Shown: positions 11,972 through 22,858 of the stretch, piece by piece | How the letters are laid out: the number at the start of each line of letters is the position of its first letter | Position numbering within the stretch: the first letter of the stretch is position 1 | From: Rostratula benghalensis | Lineage: Eukaryota; Chordata; Aves; Charadriiformes; Rostratulidae | Assembly: GCA_013399305.1 (NCBI GenBank) | Contig: VXAI01000049.1 | Coordinates: 1,909,472-1,973,471 of the forward strand | Direction of reading: 5' to 3' | Length of the DNA: 64,000 bases | The notes under the pieces: model-generated | The model's database searches: none | Seen by the model: only the letters and a program-made list of their open reading frames with translations | What the model was told of the DNA's origin: nothing | Program-made: the position numbers and the translations under genes

Positions 11972-13962
11972 TAACAGGGGGTTCTCTTGGCACAGTTTTT
12001 GCTGTTAAATAAATAAAGCATTTAGTCAAAACCATCTATATTTACTATACAAAATACTGAAAAGCAAACATTTTTAAAAGATACGGAAATTTAAGGTTCT
12101 GTGAAAAGAAACTGTGCTACATGTTATTCACACTTAGTACACGTAACACAACTGCAATACAGTATTTAGGTACTGCACGTTCATACATGGCTGGTGTGAA
12201 GTTTTAGCACGGGGATGCCACGTTATTAAAATGGATTTGTATTTCACAGAATCTGAGCAAGGCAGAATTTGTCTTTTGAATCTCCAAATACAATAAACCA
12301 AAGCAAATCAAGGCAGGGTTGTAACCAGTGGTCAGTTGTGTCACATTTCAGAGTTCACTTGGCACAACTAGTACTGCAGGCTTTTCAATCAGATGGGATT
12401 TTGTTACTGGTGCTGTTATCTTTTCCAGCAAAATAACTTTGGGTGAAAGAGCATTTATATTTATGTCCCGTTGCTGCCCTTACTTAGGAAAGCCCCCAGT
12501 TCTGAAAATGCTCTAGTTTTCCAGAACGTTTTCAGGTTTTCAGCAACAATCTGCATTAAAAAAACCCCCAACTGACTCAGAAACAATCCCCACCTCCCAG
12601 TCCTTCTGGCATATGCTCTACTGAAAAGAGAACAGCTTTAATCACACCTTCAAAACAAATAGCATGGCATCCCTTCTTAGATGGAATGTACACTTGTGTG
12701 TTTGCATGCGGTATAACGTAAGTCACTTGAATACATCAGACTTTGTTAACACTATAATATAAATAAGCTTATTCCTTCTACTAGACATATAAATGCCTTT
12801 TTTTTTTTTTTGCAGTCCATAATTATATATACATTGAAAAAGAATGATACACAAGCAGCAAAAAAGGCTTAGACTAGAACAACTCAGTGGTAACTAACCA
12901 AATTTGTGGCCTTTTCATATTTTCAATACAGAAAATTCTGCATATAAATATTTTTGGACTTTAGGAATTTTAAAAATAAACAGAACAGTATAGTTGTCAC
13001 ACAGATCAAACACATTTTAAAAACATTTTGTTAGATTTAACAGAACACACTGTTGACAGCTAAAAAAAAAATAAAATAAAACAAACCAGATTTTTTAAAG
13101 AGGACAATAAGTCTAAACAACTGCTGATCCAGGGAGACAAGAGACGGACCTAATTACCACACAGCAGTGATTCGATTCCAATCCCACAAGAAGGCAAGGC
13201 TTCCTGCTTTTCTTTGAAAGTTGATGTCTCCATGTTCTTGGAAAGGACAGTGTCCCTCTAAAACCGGTCAGCAGTAAGGTAATACCCCATTTTGGACTGA
13301 TCAAAACTCTAGTCAGAAAAAAACCAAACCCTAATCATAAAGGGCTTATAACAAGGTGGGATAGTTACACTTTACAATATATACTATAGACAAAATACCA
13401 CAACATTTAAAATAATTAAAACCAAAAGCAAATATGTTTATAGAACAATTATGTTTTTATGTGAGGAGTTCTCTACTTTAAAGTTCCAAAAGCAACATCT
13501 GTGTTTTTCAGTCACTTTCTACCTGCAAAGTGGTGATCTGTACAAAAGCCAACTGAACATGTTCTAAATCTGGGCCCCACAGAAAGTAAAACTCGAATGC
13601 ATTGACCCTTTTTTCGTTTTCTCACTTCTCCAATTTGTTTTTGACCGTCAAATTTCTCATCATCCAGCAATGTCTTCTGAGTATGGTCTCATTCTCCTTC
13701 ATGGAATGGAAGCCCTTTGACACGGAAAAAGCGGAAGAGGCCAGAATGACTGTGAATGATATTTTTTTTTTAACATGTTGAATTGTCTCTAAAATGGAAG
13801 AAGCACAAATTGGTAGGTGCTGGGGAAATTTGAATTGGAGGCATCTAAGAAAATGCCATGGCATATATTTGTAAAAAGTCACTGGTGTGGAAGAAAAAAT
13901 TATAATGTTAATATTCAAACCACAGATTTCTAAAACACAACAAAATGTACCTGAGAGTGTGC

Positions 13963-14007
13963 ATATTTATATATATTTATATTTATATTTATATCTTATA
14001 TATATTT
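13963..14007. repeat. AT-rich ladder of ATATTTAT units
   Basis: Repeated ATATTTAT/TATATTT units about 1 kb after the NKD1 stop codon. On the transcript strand it gives TATAAATA-type repeats, so it is not a row of AUUUA instability elements. Confidence 0.8.
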
Positions 14008-15002
14008 GCCAACATTTAAAGTGAGAAAGTATATTTTCCTCAATTCTTTCTCAAAACAAAGAACTGTGGATTTACACAAAACAAAACTCCCAAAACAACC
14101 CCTTTCCTTCCCAAACCCCCATGAATGATAGTTATGACCCAAGCACTAAAGTCTAGTGATGCTTCGAAAACCCCATTTCACATCCTCCTCTTTTCAAATG
14201 GTTATCCCAAACAGAGTGGAGAGTAAGCAAGAGAAAAACCAAAAATAGAAGAAGTATATTTAAATATTACCCAGTATATAACAGACTGTATTTGTGTCAG
14301 TGAAGAATCTCCAAGAAAATAAAGTGTAAGTTGTACAAATGTAGCTCTGTTAAGAAGTATCACTACTACTTCCTTGTAATGATTAAGATAATTTGAAAGG
14401 ATGTGAACACAAACAGGCTACATGAATGCAGTATATTGAAGTTCCCCCCCTCCCCCCATAACACATTACAATCAATAAAAGGAAAATAAAATCTGAATAA
14501 TACTAGAGGTAGCAGCTGTTTGTATTTTCTGTTATTCTGAGTATCTCTGGAGTCCAACCCTTTGAACATTGCTCCCCTGATAAAAGGCTTGTGTGCGATC
14601 AGCTGACATGCAGCAGACTGGTAAGCTAGATGTCTGCAATAGTGTTTGAAGTATCTTTCCTACTACAATGGAAGTAGTACTTGTAAAGAAGTGCGTTGAC
14701 GACCTGTATTAAATCACAGCTCAAAAAGCTATGGCTGTTTGCTGTTCTACAAGCCACTTAAAAAAACCCAACAAAAAACAACCAAACAAAAAAATCCACA
14801 AGGTGTTTAAGTAAGCTATGCAGTTCCACAACATATAAATAGGGTAAGTTTCAAGAGTTCCATATAACCTCTAAAATATATGCTAGCTGAATATTAATGG
14901 AGTAACAATAATATTAATCATAGTAATGCCTTAGTTCTGGTATCACAAGAACGCATTTCCTTCATATGGGACGATTCTTGGAGGATGTTGGTGGGATCTG
15001 TT

Positions 15003-15577
15003 TTATGTCTGGTAGAAGTGATGGTAGTGGTGGTGGTGCTCATGGTGGTGGTGGTGTTCATGTCTTTGTATCATTTGTCCAACTTGGCCTTCATATAAAA
15101 TGACTGTGGGCAGGTCTCTCACGTGTTCCTTTTCCACAACTGTCCCTGGAGACTGAAAGGTCTTGCACATTTGGTGATTCTCCTTTGCCCTCTGCTTATG
15201 TTTCTTGTGAACCTGTTGAGATTGCAAGGGGAGGTAAGGAAGATTCTGGCCCACCCGAGCACCTGGGGAAGCCATTGGCATGGGCGCCCCTTGAAAAGGT
15301 TTATTTCTTACTGCCCTTCCAGGATGCACAGGGGCAACGTTTTTGCCCTGGGCCTTGGGAGACCTCACAAAGTGCTTGTTTGAGTCCTGGTTCCGGAGCC
15401 TCTGTTGGATTTCAGCAATCTTGGCATATGAACTCTCAGCCAGATTAATGTGGCTCGGATCCACCACTTGAGATTTCCTATGATGAGCGTGAAAGGTCTC
15501 AGGTTCATGAGAACGGGATCTAGTCTGATTCACAACTCTGCTTGGTGGGTCATGTTTTTGAGCTGCTGGAGGAGATC
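15003..15577 (-). CDS. NKD1: NKD1 last coding exon, basic and His-rich C-terminus with stop
   Basis: The exon starts after the acceptor TTATTTCCTAG and encodes 190 residues, 210-399 of the partial protein, then TAA. In order it shows SPPAAQKHDPPSR, NQTRSRSHEPE, a segment with IAEIQQRLRNQDSNKHFVRS and SPKAQGK, a Pro/Ala/Gln-rich stretch, KKHKQRAKE, RDLPTVILYEGQVGQ, and the tail HEHHHHHEHHHHYHHFYQT. The tail is the NKD1 signature. The His-rich end is encoded by runs of CAC/CAT, a natural site for triplet-length variation. Flanking motifs match mammalian NKD1; the middle is the least conserved part. Upstream in-frame codons back to 15605 are intronic. Confidence 0.98.
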
Positions 15578-16347
15578 CTAGGAAATAACAAGCTGGGTTA
15601 GTCATCTAGTATTTCAAAGTTTTAATTAGTAGCATGCAGTTGGCAGGGATAGCATTAATCGGCAGAGTGAATTTTTCCTAAGGAAATGAATGCAATTATA
15701 GCTGTCTAGTTTAATTACATTTAATAATTCTGACTAGTAAATAACGCACACAAATATACATACATATTTAGACAAGAGTGTGTGTTTGCATATGTGTGGG
15801 GGTGTGTATAAAAGCTTATACATTACCTTCTCTTGGTCATCATTGATCTGAAATTCACCAAAATAACTGAAAGAGGAATAGTAAAATCTTGGCAGAGGAC
15901 AGGGAAAGGGAGGAAGTCCAAATCCCTTTAATTTGGGGACAGAAGCCAAAATTCCAGGTATGAACCCACATTTTCCAATTTTGGGGTAAGTAGTGAGTAC
16001 AAAATATGTGTCGGCATTCTTGGGAACGAGCTCCAACATCCAAAAATCAGTCCTCACCTCACCCATAGACTAAACTTAATAATTTAGATGTAAAGATTGT
16101 TCTCTTAGGCTCACCTCCAAGTTTAGCTACACAAACAAGTACTTCAAAGCCGGCGTGCAGCACGTTAGCCACCCTGTGGTGATACCACCTTCATCAGTAA
16201 TTATCTTGCAGAATTCACACAGCCCTAATCCTCCCCATAAGTCACTCCACACAGATCACACAGGTTCCCAATTCACTGCCCCCGATGTGGAACATGCAAC
16301 TGAAGAAAGAAAAGACAGAAAGGTTGCAACATAAATTACCCAATTAC
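15578..16347 (-). other. NKD1: NKD1 last intron, 770 bp
   Basis: Donor GTAATT and acceptor TTATTTCCTAG. It contains a TG-rich stretch at 15776-15806 and open frames near 15734-16066 that show no coding features. Confidence 0.9.
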
Positions 16348-16478
16348 CTGGCCCAAACTTTGATGTGTAGTTTTCTATTCCTGCAAGATCCAAATAGTGG
16401 TTTCTCCTTTCAATGTTCTCATCAACACAATGACGATAGCACCCACTTTGCTCTGGACTGTTCTCACTCTGGTGATAT
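16348..16478 (-). CDS. NKD1: NKD1 exon (second from the 3' end), conserved CVDENIERRNHYLDLAGIENYTS block
   Basis: The exon has 131 nt. The acceptor is CCGCTGACAG and the donor is CCAG|GTAATT. It completes Arg165, encodes 43 residues and gives the first base of Gly209. The protein begins RYHQSENSPEQSGCYRHC and continues VDENIERRNHYLDLAGIENY. Mammalian NKD1 has RFQGDSRLEQSGCYHHCVDENIERR, so the second half is almost invariant while the first dozen residues vary. Its exact biochemical role is not something I can read from the sequence. It is one of the longest conserved stretches outside the EF-hand in vertebrate NKD1. Confidence 0.97.
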
Positions 16479-18339
16479 CTGTCAGCGGGAAGCAAAATTA
16501 CAGTTCAGCAGAACTTCTTTAAAGTCGTTATCACCATCTGCAAACCAACAACTAATGGCCCCTTTGAAGTGAGGGGAGTTGCTCACAAAGGAACAACAAA
16601 CGCTTGAAATTCTGGATGACCGGATTTGCGAAGTCGATAGGCCTGAACTGACTGTTCTTTCCCCTCGTATAAATCGACCCCGATGTTGCAAAGCAAAGGA
16701 GCTTTTCAAATTGCATCACACACGCAAAACCAAATAAAAGTCCTTCTAGGGTTCATTACATTCTGTCTCAGGGCCAAACCATTCAACTGATTCTCTAATT
16801 TGGACATGCCAAAGAAAACCTGATTTGATTCATGGCTGTTCCCACCGCTGTCAGGAAGCGCTGGGGCAAGCCTCGTGCCAGATAAACTTCCACGTCTATC
16901 TGCTTCAGAAAAGACAGGCACCAGCACAGGTGTAGGAACCAGAGAGAGCCTGAGAAGAGAAGGTGTTTGGTAGGACACCCAGCAATGACCACTGCTTTCC
17001 AAAATAAAATTAGTAAGGTCAGAGCAGCCTCTGGCTTCAGAATCTCGACTCCTTTTCCTGCTCAGCTTTGCAATTTTATTTATAGCAGAACTATTTCCTG
17101 AGAATGAATATCTGAAATACCATTCATTTATGAGGCAGAAAAAAATAAGGCAGAGGTTTACAGTATTGTAGCCCATAATGCCGAACAGTTTAACTCAGCA
17201 ATTTAAATGGAAGTCTGCAGATATGAACAAACAGGATAAGCAGAAACCCCTTGATTAAGTCACTGCCTGTCATTCAGATAGTTCAGTCTCTAAGACCACA
17301 AGACAGGCTTCCCTATTTCTCTGTGCAATTGCACTGATGTCAACCTAAGAGCAGAATGTGGCCTTGCATCCTACACCAAGTGCTAAACAGGGGCTGTGCA
17401 CTGCACGGTGCCCAGTACTCTGCTTTGAGACCAGGGCTGCAGAGGCTGCAGATCCCATTGAGCTTTGGCACAAACTGCTTTCCTGGGCTAGTGTAGAACA
17501 GGGACATTACAGAACTGAGTCCCCCGTGTCTCTGTCAGACACAGGCCTACAGTTTCTTTGATAAAAGTCGCAAGACTTGACCGACCTGGAAGATCATTTT
17601 TGCTCTACTTTGATAGAGGTAGAGTCTCCTGAATGGAGGAGAGTCTGCCTGGAAAGCAGGTAAGCCTGAAAGACTCTGAGTCAGCTTTGAACTCCAGAGG
17701 TGACATGGGGTACTGTCAAAAAAGAGGGAATGTCCAGATAGTCTTTATTTTTTTGGATACATAGCCAACCTGGTACCTTTCCTGCCTCAGACACACCTTT
17801 ACAGACAGGTTGCTACACTTCAGCAGGTCAACATAAAAGACCTCTGGGGCAAGAACCTGGCTCACTGAAGTTGCCAGGCATGGCTTGTCTGCAGAAACCA
17901 CTGGGACTCGCACACATGTGCTGAAGAAAATGCACAGTTCACCCAGAAAAAAACAGTGTTGGGTTTGATCCAAGACAATTAAGCAACAGTGTATACAGCA
18001 CTGTTGAAAACCAAGTTAACAGGGAACCTGGTTTCTCGTTACTGTAATAAATTCCATCTCTCATCAAGACAGCGAAAAAAACTTCCACCATAGCCCTGCA
18101 TTCTAATAGCTTTCTTGCATGCAAGATGCCGTTCAGCAATACTCATGCAAATCCAGACAGGGAAGCAATTATATGCTGCTGAGAGATGTGCTCCACAGTT
18201 AAAGAGAACTTTAAGTACTTCTGAGACCTGAAGTGTCTGGCATCCAGCCCCGCAATGCTCTCCCGCATACACATGGGAAGACACGGGCGTGCATCAACCT
18301 TGCAACAAGCACAGGGTGCAAAAATATACTGTGTTGGGG

Positions 18340-18367
18340 TTTTTTTGTTTTGTTTGTTTGTTTGTTT
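18340..18367. repeat. (GTTT)n simple repeat
   Basis: TTTTGTTTTGTTTGTTTG-type repeat in an NKD1 intron. Confidence 0.85.
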
Positions 18368-20139
18368 GGGTTTTAAATAAAAAAGGGCATCTGCTTAAGT
18401 GTTTGTAGAGTGTACGAACAATCCCTCTAAAATTCCCACACTGGAGTGTCATTCTGGTGGTAATAAGCAGATGGCAATATAGTAGGTATGGGAATAGAGC
18501 AGTGAGACAGAGCAGGAGAGAAAAATGCAAGGGCATTTCCTGAAAGCTACACCCACTGATAACAGAGTTTAAGCCACTAAGGGAAAGGGAGAAATCACTT
18601 AAGCAGGAAAGAGAGAGTGAGTGAGAGTGCTTATCTGTGGGTACAAGAAAAACGTTTTAGAGGCTGGTGTGCATCATGCTTTCCCCGTGGCGCTAAATGA
18701 GTTCTAAACTAGACTGGCAGGAAGATACCCAGTCCACAGAGGTGCCTGCCAGTGCTCTTCCACCACTGATTTTATACCGTGCACGCCAGGCGAGCAAGCT
18801 CTGCATCTGCTTACTTGATCTCGATACTTGTATTAGCCCTACAGATGAAAACTCCTGCCTCTAGCTTCCAGCAGATGAAAAATCTAACCCATCTATCTCC
18901 CACCTTCAGGATAAAAACTTTTCTCCTCATTTTATCTTGAATATTAATCACATCTGGCCTAGAATTCCTAAGTGACTGAATCTGTGACAGGCCTGCACTT
19001 CTTGCAAGTCCTCTTTGCTGCTTTCAAAGGGGACACCTCTGCAGTAACACGGGGAGGTTCTGAGAGGAGCCTCAGGGAGCTTTCCGGAGGGTCGGCATTT
19101 TGGCCAGGGTGCAGCAACACCCCTGGAACAGACACGGTGTGAACGGGCCCTTCTTTGTCCCTTCCACGCTTAGTGAGACACAACAAAACCTGTCAGATTC
19201 TGACAGCTGTCTGACCCCCATTCTTCAAACCCAAAGGGGATATTGGCAGTAGATCATCAAACAAAACCCATCCAATAAATTCACCCAGGGCAAACCTTTG
19301 CTAATGGGCAGAGTGAATCCAACCACCACATCCAGACCAGCAAGCAAAACCACAGAGCACTGTTGTATGGTTTAATTCACCTACAGCATTCTTCGGTTCA
19401 CAAAAGATTTTGTACAGGGTTGCTAACAGAAGGTTTAAAGTTGCTTCAGTCCTTTTTTTTTTTTTTTTTAATCTAAAATTTGATTGTACTGGGATTTACT
19501 CACTGGGATAACTCACTAGCATTTTTACTCTACCCAAAAAAGGGAGGTGCAGTTTTGTTGTCACGTTTAATAAAATTGAACGCGCCTTCTCCTGATGAAT
19601 TTATTAAATTAAATACATGTATTTGGACAAATATCTATAAATCCAAGTAATGCCAAAACTGGTTTGTTTTATTTTTTTTTTTTCTTAAATTTGCAGCTGA
19701 AGAAACAAATGCAACCAGTGATTCGGTGTCATTGCTCTCGCATTTCAGCAGACACTTGCCTCAGCAAACACTCGCCAACCAAATCAAATCTATTCACTAA
19801 GATGACCTGTGTAGAGCAAGTAATCTACTTTAAAATGCATCAAAATTACTTGGTTTTTATTTGTTTTTCTATCCATTCAACTATCAAATTCAGAAAAAGA
19901 ACAGCAAACCTACATGTGATCAAGAGATTAACATTTTTCTTAGATGTAAAAAATGTTAGTACTTGAAAAATACATTGCAAATTATTATCACATACTCCAA
20001 AGTTTGTAGGTAACAGCTATCATGTAGGCAGAGCCCATGGTAACAGGGTGGATACACCAGATTCCATATTTTCAGAGTAAAACAGCCTGTTCTGGACTGG
20101 CATCCAAAATGTTATGGTACCTTCTGTAACTAAAAAATC

Positions 20140-20159
20140 TTTTTTTTTTTTTTTTTTTT
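20140..20159. repeat. Poly(T) run, 20 bp
   Basis: Uninterrupted T on the plus strand, or A in the NKD1 transcript, inside an intron. Confidence 0.9.
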
Positions 20160-21224
20160 GTCTAATCTGTAGATGGCTGCCAGTGTACCTACAGCTGTTC
20201 AAAAAAGAAACCACTGTGCTTGTGGCTTTATTGGAAAGGGGTGCACTCCGAGTCATGCAGGCTGGATTCCACTGAAAATCAACAGACAGCTATTTTTTCC
20301 AGTGAGGAAATGTATTCTGAAACTTATGAAAAAACCCCCACAAATAAAGATAAATCAAAGTGTCCCTATTTTCCTGCAAGATTACATTGAATATATTGGT
20401 TTGAAGCAAGCAGGCTAATTCCTACCTGGGTACAACCAAATAACTAATTCTGCAAGGGAGAAGTTGACCCAAAGCTGAAGAGGCAGAGGGGAAGTGGGGA
20501 AGCTCAGTTTCTGGCAGGTGGCAGCCAGCAGTGACAGCCCCTCTGCTAAGTCACTGCAGGGTAAGAAAGAGGTGAATTTAATTCTCCTATCAAATGTACA
20601 AACACGCTTTGTAAGTGGAGTTGAGGCACCCCACAGTTGCTACGAGCCAGAGCCACCTCAGCAGAACTGAGCATAGGGTGGGCAATGTGCTGGAAGCCCT
20701 TCCTTGTGGCTTACTCTGTGGGACACAGCCTACAGAGACCACTGGCTGTAGAGCTGATTGTCTGCTGCTTCCCTCCTCCAGCTAGGTACTGAACCCAGTG
20801 CCACCACAAAGCTGCTTCCTTTAGGAGCAGAAGCCATAAGGAGAAGCAGGTCTGGCTGGAGGAGGCCAGAGAAAGGCAGAAGCTCTATGAAAAGGTTTCA
20901 GGACATTTTTAGTCAAAAGGCTGTGCTACAAAATTCACTAGTTGGTATGCTGCTTGCAGATGGCATCTAAAAAGACACTGCATGTCCTCCAAAGAGTGAA
21001 CACAGGAAGAAAATTTGAGTAATGTGTGCTACAGCTTTGTTTTTTTGGTTTTTGTTTTAGTATATGAAGTATCCACCCATGGAATCTGCGGACGATTTCA
21101 CAGTGAAAAATCCTGTAATTCCTCTTGTTCCACCTATTGTTTTAAAAATACAGCAAGTGAGCAGACAAGAAATCAGTGGTTGAGGTTTCCTCAGAGGTCA
21201 AGAGATGGCTTTCCTTCCACTTAC

Positions 21225-21309
21225 CTGAGAGAAGCCCGCTGCTTCTTCTCAGAGCTTCTTGCTTCTTCATTAGCCTTGCTCTCGGCTCTATGTCTGGCAC
21301 TCTGCAAAT
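21225..21309 (-). CDS. NKD1: NKD1 exon (third from the 3' end), charged linker
   Basis: The exon has 85 nt. The acceptor is CTTGTTGGCAG and the donor is TCAG|GTAAGTGG, a near-perfect match. It completes Asp137, encodes 27 residues starting DLQSARHRAESKANEEARSS and ending EKKQRASL, and supplies two bases of Arg165. The mammalian equivalent is DLQSARPRAETK followed by WEKKQRAPLRF. The segment is a basic and acidic, probably disordered linker between the EF-hand region and the Cys/His-containing block. The plus strand carries a long open frame across this exon (see findings). The exon shows no other oddity. Confidence 0.95.
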
Positions 21310-22710
21310 CTGCCAACAAGACAAAGTACTTCATGCCCACACCACTCTCCGAGCTGATCAGCACAACTGACACGCTGCATTGCAAACACATTTTTCCCTT
21401 CTCGGTAGGTCAAGATGTAACGTATCATTCTGTGAAACCTTTCCCAAAGTGCTTTTGTCCACAGGACGGGTTTTGGGCAGATATAACCTTGACTGCAGGA
21501 CATCAGTCAGGCTTAGGCTGCAAGCCATGTGGCACGTTCAATGCAGCCACGGCCACACTGATATACTTGTCCCTTGGGAGGGCTCGGGAGTTGGGAGCTT
21601 GACGCTGTGCTAATGCCCCACACAGCTCCCCAGCAGCACAGGTTTGGTTCTGTCTGCATTTGCCTGAGTGGGTGTATAGAATAAAACTGAGGTAATGAGG
21701 CTCTCCTTTTGGGTAAGGTGCCCACATTTTCTACACGAGTATTACTTCTATGCTTGTAAAAATACTTTATAGTGTTTTGACTTAGTACTATTTTATCTGC
21801 TTAAGTAATTATGCTGATATAACTATTATTAGAGTGCATATAAGGTGAATAAGCCATCAGAGTATATGCCATTTTACAATGGCAGACTCTGCCAGTGCAG
21901 AAAAACGTGCAATTTTTATGCATAGACTCATAAAGGTGCTTAATTGTTTATCCTCTTCCAGCAGCAGTGACAGCTATGCACTTGAAAAAACCATTTTATA
22001 CCACTACACCTGTTTCCACACAAACTGGGTGCAGTAATATCAGCAGAGTTAAAGTGGTACAAGTCAAAAAGGCCTTAAATCTTCCCTGCAGTTCACAAAG
22101 ACAACTAAACAACACTTGGGTTATTGCTGCTGCCAACAGGAAACAAGCAATCAGGAGGGGGAACCCTAATTTGCTCAAGCGACACTGAAAGGATGGTAGG
22201 CTATTTTGCACCCAAGATCTTAAAACTGATTAATAGGGTTTTAAATACTCATGTAATTGTTTGCCTTGAAGTATATATTTATTTGTATTAACAAAATATA
22301 AAGATGGATTTTTAAGGGATTCCTGAAGATTTTTTATATTTTTTCCACGGCTGATTGCACATTGGAACCTGCTAAAAGGAGGTTGTAGAGAGGCAGGGGT
22401 CGGTCTCTTCTCCCAAGGAATAGGTGATGGGACAAGAGGAAACGACCTCAAGTTGCACCAGGGGAGGTTCAGATTGGATATGAGGAGAAATGTTTACACT
22501 GAAAGGGTTCTTAAGCCCTGGAATGGGCTGCCCAGGGAAGGGGTTGGGGCACCATCCCTGGAGGTATTCAAAAGACAGGTTGACACAGTGCTCAGTGACA
22601 TGGGTTAGTGATGGTTTTTATCAGTTAGGTTGATGGTTGGACAGGATGGTCTTAAAGATCCCTTCCAACCTAGACAATTCTATGAATCTATTCTATAATT
22701 GTATCCTTAC
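21310..22710 (-). other. NKD1: NKD1 intron, 1.4 kb, with a CR1 at its 5' end
   Basis: Donor GTAAGGATAC and acceptor TTGTTGGCAG. The CR1 tail at 22380-22699 fills the first quarter of the intron in transcript order. The rest shows nothing recognisable. Confidence 0.9.
22380..22699 (+). mobile_element. CR1 LINE 3' fragment
   Basis: The sequence matches the 3' end of avian CR1: GTCGGTCTCTTCTCCCAAG, GGACAAGAGGAAACGACCTC, TTGCACCAGGGGAGGTT, TGGAATGGGCTGCCCAGGGA, and GATCCCTTCCAACCTAGAC followed by degenerate ATTCTATGA repeats. It lacks the rest of the reverse transcriptase frame, so it is a typical 5'-truncated copy. It runs opposite to NKD1 and its 3' end falls about 10 bp from the splice donor of exon 22711-22858. 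Divergence suggests an older copy than those at 44184 and 58251. Confidence 0.92.
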
Positions 22711-22858
22711 CAGCATGATTTAACAAGATACTCTTCTTCTTCTGGCTGCCATCTGGTGCCACAGTAAGTTTCACTCGCAGAGTTTTGCTGGAACTAGGAG
22801 AATGGTTTACTGATGCATCAACTACCTCATAGATGGTATGAAGCAAGCTGGTAATATC
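22711..22858 (-). CDS. NKD1: NKD1 exon (fourth from the 3' end), end of the EF-hand and VKLTVAPDGSQ block
   Basis: The exon has 148 nt. The acceptor is CCAACTATAG and the donor is GCTG|GTAAGG. It encodes 49 residues, 88-136 of the partial protein, starting DITSLLHTIYEVVDASVNHS and running through KTLRVKLTVAPDGSQ to KKKSILLNHA, plus one base of a split Asp codon. The first Asp fills loop position 12 of the EF-hand and the helix after it completes the motif. The block after the helix is highly conserved in vertebrate Nkd proteins. The three consecutive Lys codons read KKK where mammals have SKR. A CR1 LINE in the opposite orientation ends about 10 bp past the donor. Confidence 0.97.

Larger units (their letters stand above)
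8525..15002 (-). other. NKD1: Probable NKD1 3' UTR and 3' flank (end uncertain)
   Basis: Minus-strand sequence after the TAA stop is AT-rich, lacks CR1 insertions and has no credible coding exon, as expected for a long 3' UTR. Two possible ends are visible: an ATTAAA hexamer at 11966-11971 and an AATAAA at 8542-8547. Both are followed on the transcript strand by T/GT-rich DNA. AATAAA-like hexamers also occur elsewhere, for example near 10211, so the true end cannot be fixed from sequence. The stretch holds simple repeats (A runs at 9761 and 10254, CA repeat at 10764, AT ladder at 13963) and short open frames that I do not regard as genes. Confidence 0.45.
16479..21224 (-). other. NKD1: NKD1 intron, 4.7 kb
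   Basis: The donor is GTAAGTGG, next to the exon at 21225, and the acceptor is GCTGACAG at 16479. It contains a (GTTT)n tract at 18340-18367, T runs at about 19450 and at 20140-20159, and a 156-codon minus-strand open frame at 16706-17176 with no recognised domain. No LINE copy was recognised. Confidence 0.9.
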
